From Corynebacterium sp. HS2168-gen11 (GTDB lineage Bacteria > Actinomycetota > Actinomycetes > Mycobacteriales > Mycobacteriaceae), in the NCBI RefSeq assembly GCF_024834075.1, contig NZ_JANUXR010000006.1, forward strand, positions 1 through 64,000: a stretch of 64,000 nt of DNA, read 5' to 3'. Below are positions 24,708-32,747 of this stretch, piece after piece (position 1 is the stretch's first letter; each line of letters begins with the position of its first letter). Under the pieces are notes generated by a model. The model was not told the DNA's origin, did not search any database, and saw nothing but the letters and a program-made list of their open reading frames with translations. The position numbers and the translations under genes are program-made.

Positions 24708-25070
24708 CTAGTGTGAAGGTGTAGCCTGCTGAAGTATGCCGTTGGCATTCAGGTGAAGAATCCGATCAGCACAGACATCCAAGAGTTCTTTATCGTGAGT
24801 GATCACGACGACAATGCATCCGCTATCTGCAAGTTGGCGAAAAAGTGTGCCGATTGCTTTTGCTCAACATCAAAATGATCACTGTGCCTTGAATTAAGAA
24901 CGACAGTGGCGCAGCAATGAACATAAATTGTGTGTCGAACAATCCGAGCATGCCGATTGCGAAGAAAATAACGAAGTGCGCAGCGGCAAATACGCTGATA
25001 TAGACAATTTTTGCGCATTGGCACCCGCTGCAGAACGCGTACGCAACTGTGGCTTTTCTTGATTAGACAT
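24708..25070 (-). pseudogene. Fused remnants of an ECF transporter (S component start and ATPase end)
   Basis: From ATG at 25070 the frame gives MSNQEKPQLRTRS. After a frame change it continues as FVIFFAIGMLGLFDTQFMF and LIQGTVIILML, the membrane helices of an S component of the Trep_Strep/MptS kind. After another change the last 47 codons read GCIVVVITHDKELLDVCADR to a TAG at 24708, the switch-His end of an ABC ATPase. A deletion has removed the rest of S, the whole T component and most of the ATPase. The reading frames join only through frameshifts, so the gene is dead. An intact ancestor would have stood at the head of this operon. Confidence 0.75.
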
Positions 25071-25104
25071 AACAAAAACCTTCATAAATGAACAACATTC
25101 CCAA

Positions 25105-25123
25105 TTAGGGTAACATGCCCTAA
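25105..25123 (-). promoter_or_regulatory. Candidate DtxR iron box before the ECF/ABC/TetR operon
   Basis: TTAGGGTAACATGCCCTAA matches 14 of 19 positions of the DtxR consensus and has perfect TTAGGG/CCCTAA arms. It lies 35 bp upstream of the pseudogene start. Confidence 0.65.
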
Positions 25124-25130
25124 CTTAATT

Positions 25131-25153
25131 GTGAATAGCGTTCACTATATGAA
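25131..25153 (-). promoter_or_regulatory. Possible TetR operator
   Basis: GTGAA-TAGCG-TTCAC (25131-25145) is a perfect inverted repeat that overlaps TTCA-CTATA-TGAA (25141-25153). It adjoins the iron box at the head of the operon whose last gene is a TetR repressor. The assignment is inference from position and symmetry. Confidence 0.35.
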
Positions 25154-25583
25154 CTTCAATAATGCATGACTGTGTGCATCTCACAGGTAAGTACGAGAGG
25201 TGACAAGGTATCGTCCTTGCATAGTGGTTACGTGCGAGGTTTTAGTTCAGCCGATGGTATCTAGGAATGCTTTGTGTTGTGTCAGCGATATCTGGACACG
25301 CCTTGTGCCAACCGTGCATGCCCGGCGCTGCCCGTGCCATACCCAGCACCCACCAGCATGCCCATTGACACAAAACCTAGCCATACCCGCTGCCTTACAA
25401 AGAGCTCTAGTGGCAAGTACACCAAAGCTCTTAACCTTAGAGCAGGCACTCCCCTTCTCCCTCCACTTCCCCATGCTCATAGGCATGAAAAAATGGGCAG
25501 GTTCCACCATGTGAATATCAGCAAAATACCGTGATATTCGCAGTAGTTTCCCTGCCCAACCTTCGATGCCAACTGGCGAACGA
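25154..25583. other. Intergenic region with a nested hairpin (25494-25558)
   Basis: No convincing gene: the frames present on both strands lack ribosome sites and family features. TGGGCAGG (25494-25501) pairs with CCTGCCCA (25551-25558), enclosing GAATATCA/TGATATTC (25513-25520 and 25532-25539). The structure stands 25 bases past the stop of the VOC gene and probably ends its transcript. Confidence 0.5.
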
Positions 25584-25916
25584 TTAATGATCGTTAATCT
25601 GCAATTCGTTGCCATCTGGATCGATCACTCGAAGCGAACGCCCGAAATCTTCAGCAACAATATGGCCGCCATCGAAACCAGCTGCCACAAGATCCGCCTG
25701 GACATCTTCAAGTGGTTTCTCAGCAACCATGCACACTTCGAGACCCGCTTTAGGAGTATTCGCAGATTCGTAACTGTGCACTGCTAGCGTTGCCCCTTGT
25801 GCCTCCATCTCAGTCCAAATTGGATCGATAGCCTGGTTCAACTCAAGACCTAATGCCTGGTAAAAACGAATAGTTGCTGCATGATCGCGTGCGTAGTGAA
25901 TAGCCAAAAGCTTCAT
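25584..25916 (-). CDS. VOC-superfamily (glyoxalase/bleomycin-resistance fold) protein
   Basis: A 110-residue single-domain protein. The beta-alpha-beta pattern typical of the family is visible: LLAIHYARDHAATIRFYQALGL near the start and the C-terminal LRVIDPDGNELQIND, whose Glu is the usual metal ligand. Members are metal-dependent lyases, dioxygenases or drug-binding proteins. The substrate cannot be named. GAGG lies 6 bases before the ATG. It stands alone, flanked by hairpins. Confidence 0.8.
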   Translation of the reverse strand: MKLLAIHYARDHAATIRFYQALGLELNQAIDPIWTEMEAQGATLAVHSYESANTPKAGLEVCMVAEKPLEDVQADLVAAGFDGGHIVAEDFGRSLRVIDPDGNELQINDH

Positions 25917-26142
25917 AGTGCCTCTATCTCGAAAGTGATGATACTGCTCGGTAGGATGCAGATTTTCATTGATTGTACCTTGGGAAGGCGATCATGGCGT
26001 CGAAAAGCAGCGGCGTTATGCATAGAGCACATGCTTGTCGACGACTAGGTGTAAATTCTTAAATACATCAAGCCTTGCGCAACGCAATCAGAGGATCGTT
26101 GTGAGCAGGTGGCATACGAGAACGAACAGGTGGAGGTAAATC

Positions 26143-26898
26143 ATGGTTGCAAGTACTGTGAGCTGGGATATTTACGAAGAACTTCGGACTTTAGACATCA
26201 GCGATTCATCGATTCCTGATGATGATATTTCAAGCCGCCAGTTTCGCTTGGGGCAGGCTGCATCATGGGCTCGCTGGGGTGCGACACGACATGATTTAAC
26301 TTCGATTACTGCTGATAATCATGTCGAATTTCAAACGCTTGCACCATTGACAACATCAGTTGTATTTCTCGGCGTGAATTGGGGCGGGACAAAAGCGGCT
26401 GATCAGCTTCCGGACTGGCGGAATTTTCATACTGAGCGTCATAAAGGCGACAAACGATTATCAAAATCATTGCCGCCTGCGCTTGAGTGCATCCCTCATG
26501 ATCCTCAAATACTGGCACCTGCGCCATATATGACAGACGTTTTTAAACTTATCCCTACTGTTGACGGTTCGAGCCTTGAAAAGAAGATCAGCCATGACGC
26601 CGCTCAGCATGACCACATACAAAGATGTGCTCAATTATTAGAAGCTGAGCTCGATATTTGCACCCGTGGCAACCATGGCATCCCGCCGCTGCTCATTGCT
26701 CTCGGAAACCATGCCTACGATTGGCTTACTGGTCAAAAGCGTGGGAGTGATCCCATCGTCAACGCGGTTGCAAACGTTTGTGGTGTGCATAAGCCACGAA
26801 TCATGAAGATCTACCATGGAAGTGCGAGCAAACCGGACGACTTACGAACAGAGAAACTCATCTCAGTACTGCAGGATAACAGGCAGTTTTTCCAGTAG
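26143..26898 (+). CDS. Uracil-DNA-glycosylase-like protein (tentative)
   Basis: A 251-residue soluble protein. GGAGG 6 bases before the ATG is a strong ribosome site. Several segments fall in the order expected for the uracil-DNA-glycosylase fold: VVFLGVNWGG (about residue 73, like the motif A strand), YMTDVFKLIP (about 128), PLLIALGNHAYDWL (about 183) and KIYHGSAS (about 224, like the HPS/H-x-x-S motif B). The usual catalytic Asp/Asn pattern is not plain, so activity is uncertain. No neighbour points to a function. It lies just outside the degenerate island and is followed by a hairpin. The fold assignment is my reading of motifs only. Confidence 0.5.
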   Translation: MVASTVSWDIYEELRTLDISDSSIPDDDISSRQFRLGQAASWARWGATRHDLTSITADNHVEFQTLAPLTTSVVFLGVNWGGTKAADQLPDWRNFHTERHKGDKRLSKSLPPALECIPHDPQILAPAPYMTDVFKLIPTVDGSSLEKKISHDAAQHDHIQRCAQLLEAELDICTRGNHGIPPLLIALGNHAYDWLTGQKRGSDPIVNAVANVCGVHKPRIMKIYHGSASKPDDLRTEKLISVLQDNRQFFQ

Positions 26899-26912
26899 TG
26901 CTTTGGCCGTTT

Positions 26913-26940
26913 GCGCCGGTAGCACGTTTTCTACTGGCGC
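26913..26940 (+). terminator. Hairpin after the glycosylase-like gene
   Basis: GCGCCGGTAG (26913-26922) pairs with CTACTGGCGC (26931-26940), 10 bp with one G-T wobble, 15 bases past the stop. Confidence 0.5.
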
Positions 26941-26997
26941 GGTGAGCGTGGAGTACTTGGGGTGTGGTCAGTAGGTGTGTGCTGGTGTGAGTGCGTT

Positions 26998-27016
26998 GCC
27001 GGGAATCAAACCTGGC
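26998..27016 (-). other. Degenerate tmRNA-end sequence, possible outer attachment site
   Basis: GCCGGGAATCAAACCTGGC matches 15 of 19 bases of the T-arm end of the tmRNA at 29871-29889 (GCCGGGAATTGAACCCGGG), in the same orientation. Integrases that enter at the tmRNA 3' end duplicate this segment, so this may be the far edge of an old element. The resemblance to any T arm makes chance possible. Confidence 0.4.
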
Positions 27017-27039
27017 GAAATCACCAAATCAACGCTTTA

Positions 27040-27435
27040 CTACCAATAGATATCTTCGAAAAAACTCTCATATGGGTCAAAAACTTCCGCTGAATCTGCT
27101 CCATTAACTCGACGCATATGTTCTAGCTCTAGCTCCTCCCGCTCGTCTTCCAAACCTCCCCAGCAGAGATCTACATCCCAATCTGTATCACGAACAATGG
27201 ACTCAAAAATCAAAGAAAGTAACTTTACCTCTCGATCGTGAGTAGACTTTGAAGCACTAACAAAAAATTCCCCGTACGCATCCCGATCGACCTCGTGGAG
27301 GTCTACAATGCCGATACAAAATGGATCTAGGCCGGACTCGTTCGCCACTTGACGCACTATACTTCGTGCCTGCGCTACAGCAGATTCACGGCCACCGGAG
27401 AACTTACGAATGATCACCCATGGATCAACGGACAT
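27040..27435 (-). CDS. Hypothetical acidic protein, 131 residues
   Basis: Not recognised. Soluble and acidic, with an N-terminal segment WVIIRKFSGGRESAVAQARS, a middle IGIVDLHEVDRDAYGEFFVS, and an end rich in Asp, Glu and Trp. Its start overlaps the tail of a broken gene on the same strand (stop at 27425-27427), so the two were once translated together. Small acidic proteins directly after larger genes in mobile islands are often immunity or antitoxin partners. That is a guess here. Confidence 0.5.
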   Translation of the reverse strand: MSVDPWVIIRKFSGGRESAVAQARSIVRQVANESGLDPFCIGIVDLHEVDRDAYGEFFVSASKSTHDREVKLLSLIFESIVRDTDWDVDLCWGGLEDEREELELEHMRRVNGADSAEVFDPYESFFEDIYW

Positions 27436-27905
27436 TTGACTCTCTTTCCCAGAAAAATACGCTTTCTTTACCTATCACCACAATACTATCTACTTGGTGA
27501 CCATTATTGAATACAGATTTGCAAACAGTCTGAGCTTCGTTCACAACAACTTCACGTTCGCCGATGACCTTCGTGCCTGCCTGCAACAGACCAGACCTTA
27601 TATTTAGCTCAAGTTTTTGAAACTCCGTAAAACCTTCACATCAACGGTCCAATATTCGTCGATAAGAAAATTAGGCGTAGCCAGCTCCTCCCACCGTTTC
27701 TTCACAACTTATCGTGTGCGAACGAGCGTTGAGTCACGGGCATAACAACAGCTACAGATCTAACTTTGTTCGCAAGCCACCATTCACTAACTTGGGACTC
27801 TTTCTCAACCGAGACGATGTTAGCCACGTTATGAAAACCGTTGTGCTGGGAGCGTGGTGAAGCTAGCTTCTTCGAGAGAGGACTTTCTGCATACGAGGGG
27901 TTCTT
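27425..27905 (-). pseudogene. Frameshifted gene of unknown function before the 131-residue protein
   Basis: Three segments in different frames follow one another: one containing SQHNGFHNVANIVSVEKE and WWLANKVRSVAVVMP, one with WEELATPNFLIDEYWTVDVK, and a last with IRSGLLQAGTKVIGEREVVV and VVIGKESVFFWERES. They have protein-like composition and together end across the start of the next gene. At least two frameshifts separate them and the 5' end is missing. I do not recognise the family; the C-terminal part of a secreted toxin followed by its immunity gene would fit the layout. Confidence 0.4.
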
Positions 27906-28054
27906 TCACCATACTCGCGCCTTTCGGCTTGAACCTTGTATCCCCGAAGTTGCTTCACTGCCTAGATGACGAAAGAGCGATCATATTAACCCTTTACATT
28001 CGTGCGTATTTCGCTACTAGAATAAGCGTGAACATAAAAGGGATATAGAATGTC

Positions 28055-28670
28055 ATGACACAAAAGATTCTGAAAGATCTAGAGAAACACACGTATCTCG
28101 GTTCAAGAGAATAACGCGGAGTGATTCAAATCACGACACTGCCGAACTTGCAAATATTTCAGACGCAACACTCAGTAGGCAATTACATGCAGGTGAATTA
28201 AGCGCTGATCTAATACTCCAAATTGCAGAAGCCTATAATGAGTCGCCCGTCATTGCCTAATAGATCTAGGTTTCATTAGTTCAAAATGGATGAACAATTA
28301 TGGCAACCTCACCATCCTCGCAAAGGCCACGAACGAGGAGTTAACGGACGAACTATTACGGCGACTAGGCCTACTGGATAATTCACCTGCGGATACCCTA
28401 GCGGCAAAGCAGCGTAAAGCTCTTGCTCAAGAAGCTGCAGAACACAATGATGGCACGGTACTGGATTTCAACTCACCACGGGGGTATTTTGACACCCCGC
28501 AGGAATGGCACGCAGCCCCATTTACTGCCAAGCTACTAATAGTTTTGCTAACGTATACAGAAACTGAGAGTCTATACAGAGAACACTCAGGAACGATATC
28601 CCACGAACTCGAGGGAGTCAGCCAACCTGTACACAATTGGAGACGAATCTACGAAAGGAAACCAACATGA
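28055..28670 (+). pseudogene. Frameshifted phage/element-type repressor-like gene
   Basis: AAAGGG lies 11 bases before ATG at 28055. The first 16 codons (MTQKILKDLEKHTYL) end in a stop. A shifted frame continues with TAELANISDATLSRQLHAGE and LILQIAEAYNESPVIA, which reads like a helix-turn-helix. A second shift at the TAA near 28258 leads to LIDLGFISSKW and into the long frame from 28290 (ATNEELTDELLRRLGLL). Rejoined, it would be about 200 residues, in the style of small actinophage repressors. The 126-codon end is still open and could be translated alone. Its final ATGA overlaps the next gene. Confidence 0.55.
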
Positions 28671-29098
28671 ACAAGATAAAAGAGCTGAACCTGCTCAAGT
28701 ACTTGAAACCCTTTGCTTTAGGGATCGGAGTGCTCAGCATCCTAGGCATACTCTCCGGCCTGGCCGACCTCGGCAGTGATCATTATTCTGATTACGTTTC
28801 TGGAGCCATCACGGTCGCGGTCACGCTGCCTGTCCTGATGCTTTCCGCGATCCTTTGGGCGTCATGCGAAATCGCAGAAAGATTGCCAGAACCGCAGAGG
28901 CTTCCGCAAGGTATGACGAGTGCACAGATGCCTGTAAACATGTATCCTGCAGCCTCCGCACCAGCAGGCATGCAGAACCCAACCGCAGCACCTGCAAACA
29001 TGTATCCTGCAGCATCCACACCTGCAAACATGCAGAACCCAACCGCAGCACCAGCAGGCATGCAGAACCCAACCGCAGCACCGGATATAAAACAATAA
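28667..29098 (+). CDS. Small membrane protein with a Pro/Ala/Asn repeat tail
   Basis: A 143-residue protein with AAAGGAA 7 bases before the ATG and a start overlapping the stop of the gene before it (ATGA). It has two hydrophobic helices (about residues 13-34 and 45-68). The tail from about residue 85 is built of the units PANMYPAAS and PAGMQNPTAA, repeated at DNA level. I do not recognise a family. The organisation, a repressor-like gene coupled to a repeat-tailed membrane protein inside an element, recalls superinfection or surface-exclusion genes. That is speculation. Confidence 0.55.
   Translation: MNKIKELNLLKYLKPFALGIGVLSILGILSGLADLGSDHYSDYVSGAITVAVTLPVLMLSAILWASCEIAERLPEPQRLPQGMTSAQMPVNMYPAASAPAGMQNPTAAPANMYPAASTPANMQNPTAAPAGMQNPTAAPDIKQ
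28930..29090 (+). repeat. Repeats encoding the Pro/Ala/Asn tail
   Basis: GGCATGCAGAACCCAACCGC and AACATGTATCCTGCAGC units alternate. A roughly 54-60-bp block occurs twice and the shorter 27-bp unit (GCATGCAGAACCCAACCGCA plus GCACC) occurs at three places, counting the AACATGCAG variant. Confidence 0.8.
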
Positions 29099-29129
29099 AA
29101 TAAGCCTCCCAAAATGAACTGCTCCCCAT

Positions 29130-29707
29130 TAGTTGGACTGAGAAATCAGATACCGAATAGTGGGGAGCAGTTCTATTCCCACAGGATTTTTAGCAATTAA
29201 TTCACGCTCCACCACGCACGCAAACGCAGCTTTCAAACGCTTATAGGCATGTTGGCTAGTAGTTTTGGAATCATAGGCGCGAATAATGGCTTCCCTCCAC
29301 AAGTGCACATCGTTAGGTGTGCACTTCAGTTATTTTCAGTGACCGTAATCTCGGTACGTCGTCAATCACATCACCAGGCGGCAAAGGCACAAGGATCCTA
29401 TTCAAAGTTACGCGGCGATACTGTTGCAGTATTGATTCACGCAATGGTTGCAGTTGTGTTGCGAATGAGTCATGGAAGTTGTTCAGCCATTCTGCAACAG
29501 TAGGCGCAGTAGTTTGATCATCAGCTCCAGTGCGGATATCAGGGGCGATCAGTCGCCAAACTGTATCAATTTTTCTTCATCAGCAAGCCACGCTGTCGCT
29601 TGTCGTTTCGTGTTAAACGTGTGTGGCGCCGTATAGCGGTCGCCACGATGCATGTAGCGGGCTCGGTATTTCCCGCCGTTTCTGTGTTCGATAGTTCCAA
29701 AATTCAT
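29130..29707 (-). pseudogene. Broken tyrosine integrase at the tmRNA end
   Basis: From the ATG at 29707 (MNFGTIEHRNGGKYRARYM, TFNTKRQATAWLADEEKLI) the frame gives the arm-binding domain of an actinobacterial tyrosine integrase, then stops at TGA near 29549. Beyond it, TVAEWLNNFHDSFATQL and, after a frameshift, DVHLWREAIIRAYDSKTTSQ and RLKAAFACVVERELIAKNPV continue the core-binding domain. The catalytic domain is absent. Its place directly beside the tmRNA 3' end is where such integrases sit, so it marks a decayed tmRNA-integrated element. Confidence 0.75.
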
Positions 29708-29826
29708 AATGTTTGTGGGGCAATTTTGGGGCCAGCGGGGCAATTTTGGGGCAATTTGTTACCCTTTTGGGGCATATCCGACCACACCTGACCATTACAA
29801 CCCCGCACATAACCCCAGGTAGATAG

Positions 29827-29860
29827 CAAAAACCCAGCTACACAAGGTAACTGGGTTTTC
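29827..29860 (-). terminator. Terminator of the tmRNA gene
   Basis: On the minus strand AAACCCAG and CTGGGTTTTT form the stem around a 16-base loop, ending in a T run just past the tmRNA 3' end. Confidence 0.75.
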
Positions 29861-29865
29861 TATCA

Positions 29866-30253
29866 GTGGAGCCGCCGGGAATTGAACCCGGGTCCTACGT
29901 CATCTTGCCAGGGCTTCTCCGTGCGCAGTTCGCGCAAGGGATCTTTTCTCTGACTCTCCGGCTTGGACGAACACTCCCGGATGATGAGCCGCAGTTACCA
30001 GTAAAAGTCCCTACTATCTCTGGTAACCCAAATAGTAAGCAAGTCCCTTAATCGATGCCGGGGTCTAGGTCAGGAACACTCCTAGTCCGACAGACACGCA
30101 GGTCGCTGGCTATTCTTTATTAGGCAGCGAGGGCGTAGTCACGCTGAGAATTCTCGGCGCTTATCATTGTGCTACGACGCTTACGGTGGTCTCTAGCCTG
30201 CACCGGCACGCTTCCCCTGGCGTAATGTACGCAGTCGAAACCATATCGACCCC
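29866..30253 (-). ncRNA. ssrA: tmRNA
   Basis: On the minus strand the 5' end GGGGTCGATATGGTTTCGAC and the 3' end GGTTCAATTCCCGGCGGCTC with discriminator A form the tRNA-like half. The tag frame at 30120-30158 encodes AENSQRDYALAA followed by TAA, the corynebacterial type of proteolysis tag. tmRNA with SmpB frees ribosomes stalled on broken messages and tags their products. smpB lies 85 bp upstream on the same strand. CCA is not fully encoded. The ends are accurate to a few bases. Confidence 0.95.
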
Positions 30254-30337
30254 GTGATCTTGATATTTAAGGGGACTGTGCATCATTAAACATCAAGTGT
30301 GCTTCAAGATTAGCCTACAAACACAAGCTGTGTCTAT

Positions 30338-30832
30338 CTATCCACGCAAACCTTTAATTCGACGTCCCAAATCACGAACAATTTCGCGTTCCTCAGTGCG
30401 TCGTTTAATATCTTGGCGCTTGTCATAGGCTTGTTTACCTTGTGCAAGGCCCAGTTCCAGTTTGACCCGGCCCTCTTTGAAGTACATTCTCAGTGGCACC
30501 AGCGTTTTATTGCCATCGCGCACTTTACCCATCAAGGAATCAATTTCGCGGCGATGCAGCAAGAGTTTGCGAGTCCGACGCGGGCTGTGATTGGTCCAGT
30601 GGCCCATTGAATATTCCGGAATATGTAAGTTCCGCAGCCACACTTCGCCTTCATCAATAGTGGCAAAAGAATCAACAAGCGAAGCTTTGCCTTCACGTAA
30701 AGACTTCACCTCAGTGCCGACCAGCACTACACCACATTCAAAGGAATCCAGAATGTGGTAATCATGCCGCGCCTTCCGATTCGTGGCGATCACTGGATTA
30801 AAGTGCGCTGCTTTCTTTTTCTTCTTTGCCAT
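30338..30832 (-). CDS. smpB: SsrA-binding protein SmpB
   Basis: A 164-residue protein of normal length. A Lys-rich start is followed by NRKARHDYHILDSFECGVVL, GTEVKSLREGKASLVDSF and LHIPEYSMG, all signatures of the SmpB beta barrel, and a basic C-terminal tail ending IKGLRG that enters the mRNA channel. It binds tmRNA and brings it to stalled ribosomes. It lies directly upstream of ssrA and downstream of ftsX, separated from ftsX by a hairpin. Confidence 0.96.
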   Translation of the reverse strand: MAKKKKKAAHFNPVIATNRKARHDYHILDSFECGVVLVGTEVKSLREGKASLVDSFATIDEGEVWLRNLHIPEYSMGHWTNHSPRRTRKLLLHRREIDSLMGKVRDGNKTLVPLRMYFKEGRVKLELGLAQGKQAYDKRQDIKRRTEEREIVRDLGRRIKGLRG

Positions 30833-30859
30833 AGGCTGTTATCTTAGCCGAAAACGCAA

Positions 30860-30888
30860 CAAGCCACGAGCATAATCCTCGTGGCTTG
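30860..30888 (-). terminator. Hairpin between ftsX and smpB
   Basis: Perfect 11-bp stem CAAGCCACGAG (30860-30870) with CTCGTGGCTTG (30878-30888), followed on the minus strand by TTGCGTTTTC. It probably ends the ftsEX transcript. Confidence 0.65.
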
Positions 30889-30910
30889 CGCGTGTGCACC
30901 TAGAAATTCC

Positions 30911-31813
30911 TTAATGGCGGACGTACCACCGCAATGTAACTTGTGCAGTAATTGCTGCAAAGATCACGCCAATAAGCCCCACCAGCGGAGCAACCATCCA
31001 AATATCAGCATTCGTGACACGGGCGATCAGTTGTGCGTCGTAAAGATTCGCTAAGGTGCGATCTACAACCCAGATTTTGCCGATGAACAACGCCCCTGTA
31101 CTCAAGACCGCGCCAAAGGCCACCGCAACCATCGCTTCGAGGATAAACGGCATTTGCGTGTACCACCGGGATGCACCAACCATGCGCATAATCGAGATTT
31201 CTTCGCGACGATGGAATGCCGCCAGCTGCACCATATTTGCAATTAAGAAAATTGCGGCAAGTGCCTGAATGCCAGCAAAGAAGAAGGTGGAATTACGAAT
31301 CGAGTCAAGGTTGTCGGTCGCCCCACGCAAATCATCAACCTGATCAATCACGCTTTGCACCTGCGATAAATTGCGCACCGGATCAAGCGGCTTAGTATCA
31401 AGTGGATCCACCAATCGCACATGCAACGCTGCCGGCAGCGCATCCGGTGAAGTCTCGGCTACCAGCAACGGATCGGAATCTTGGAACAATTCGACATAGC
31501 GCTTATAAGAATCCTCCCGCGACCGGAACACAACATGCTCGATACCAGGCTTGTTCTGCAATTTCTGTAGCACTTCTTTACATGCTGCAGAAGAACAATC
31601 GGAATCTTTCGCAGAGGTTTCCTCATCAAGCTGGACCATGACTTCCACGCGGTCAAGATAAATCTCTTTGGTGCGCTCTGTCATATTTGTGACCAAAAAA
31701 CCAGTCGCCAGCAACGCAAGTGAAATCGCGGTGGTAATCATCAGCGCAACTGTCATCGTGAAGTTACGCATCAAGCCTCGGAAGGCTTCTCGTAGAACAA
31801 ATCGAATACTCAT
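30911..31813 (-). CDS. ftsX: Cell division protein FtsX
   Basis: A 300-residue membrane protein with the FtsX layout: a cytoplasmic start (FVLREAFRGLMRNF), helix 1 (about 20-45), a large extracellular domain (about 46-170), then three helices (about 177-198, 222-246 and 265-292). The extracellular domain has two Cys (about residues 78 and 83). FtsX with the ATPase FtsE controls peptidoglycan hydrolases (RipC-type in Actinobacteria) at the division site. GGGAAAAAT precedes the ATG. It lies 9 bases after ftsE. Confidence 0.95.
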   Translation of the reverse strand: MSIRFVLREAFRGLMRNFTMTVALMITTAISLALLATGFLVTNMTERTKEIYLDRVEVMVQLDEETSAKDSDCSSAACKEVLQKLQNKPGIEHVVFRSREDSYKRYVELFQDSDPLLVAETSPDALPAALHVRLVDPLDTKPLDPVRNLSQVQSVIDQVDDLRGATDNLDSIRNSTFFFAGIQALAAIFLIANMVQLAAFHRREEISIMRMVGASRWYTQMPFILEAMVAVAFGAVLSTGALFIGKIWVVDRTLANLYDAQLIARVTNADIWMVAPLVGLIGVIFAAITAQVTLRWYVRH

Positions 31814-31822
31814 ATTTTTCCC

Positions 31823-32512
31823 TTACTGCGCTTCACCATAGACGCCGTGTTCATCATCACGAACCAGCTTGCCTAAATTCAACTCGATCACACGACGGCG
31901 CATGTCATTGACCGCTCGCGCATTATGGGTGGACATCACAACTGTGGTTCCAGTCTGATTAATCTGATTCAACAGCACCATAATGTCATCGGCGGTTTCT
32001 GGGTCAAGGTTGCCAGTTGGCTCATCGGCAAGCAACACCAGCGGGCGATTCACAAATGCGCGCGCAATTGCCACTCGCTGCTGCTCACCACCGGAAAGCT
32101 CTGCTGGGAAACGATCCGCTTTTCCAGCAAGTCCCACCAGCTCCAAGGTTTCTGGCACCATGCGCGCAATATGCTGCCGCTTGGTACCAATCACCTCAAG
32201 CGCGAATGCAACATTGTCATAGACTGATTTTTGCTGCAAGAGGCGGAAATCTTGGAACACGTATCCGATATTTTGACGGAGTTTATTTATTTGTCGACCT
32301 CGTAGCTTGTTGACATGAAAACTATCAAGGTGGATGTCACCACTAGTGAGATTGGTTTCACGAATCATCAATTGCAACAACGTGGACTTGCCTGAGCCAG
32401 AAGGTCCGATAAGGAAGACAAAATCTCCCTTTTCAATCTCGAACGAAACAGCATCCAAGGCAGGCCGCGTTGAAGTTTTGTACAGCTTGGTGACGTTATC
32501 AAAGGTAATCAC
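31823..32512 (-). CDS. ftsE: Cell division ATP-binding protein FtsE
   Basis: A 229-residue ABC ATPase. Walker [10 protein letters not shown] (about 36), Q-loop VFQDFRLL, signature [15 protein letters not shown], Walker [12 protein letters not shown] and switch His STHN are all intact. The start is GTG; an ATG two bases before it is out of frame and stops at once. It drives the FtsX conformational cycle and is cotranscribed with ftsX. Confidence 0.95.
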   Translation of the reverse strand: MITFDNVTKLYKTSTRPALDAVSFEIEKGDFVFLIGPSGSGKSTLLQLMIRETNLTSGDIHLDSFHVNKLRGRQINKLRQNIGYVFQDFRLLQQKSVYDNVAFALEVIGTKRQHIARMVPETLELVGLAGKADRFPAELSGGEQQRVAIARAFVNRPLVLLADEPTGNLDPETADDIMVLLNQINQTGTTVVMSTHNARAVNDMRRRVIELNLGKLVRDDEHGVYGEAQ

Positions 32513-32747
32513 ATATCCAAGCCTACAGAAATACCTGAGAAAACAGTAGTGTTAAGTGAAAATTGTGACAGATAGAGAGCCTGCCTGGTTTCCACGACTG
32601 GCTCACGCACACATGCACACGATACCGCTTGACGACGCCGCCAGCGCCGCATTTTCCAAGGTGATCCGCGCGCGACCGCATCGTCGCAAAGCTGCTAGCA
32701 CCAAGGATTACTCTCCGAGTCTTCCCTGCTGCGCACAGGCGTGCTTC

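Noticed and set aside
25247..25615. A 122-codon frame on the minus strand overlapping the VOC gene end
   Set aside because: It overlaps a recognised gene and a terminator-like hairpin, lacks a ribosome site and shows no protein family features.
27854..28048. A 64-codon frame before the repressor-like gene
   Set aside because: It overlaps the opposite-strand broken gene, has no ribosome site and no similarity to known proteins.
28792..29129. Several overlapping frames opposite the Pro/Ala-repeat gene
   Set aside because: They arise from the repeats being open in several frames. Only the plus-strand frame has a ribosome site and coupling to its neighbour.
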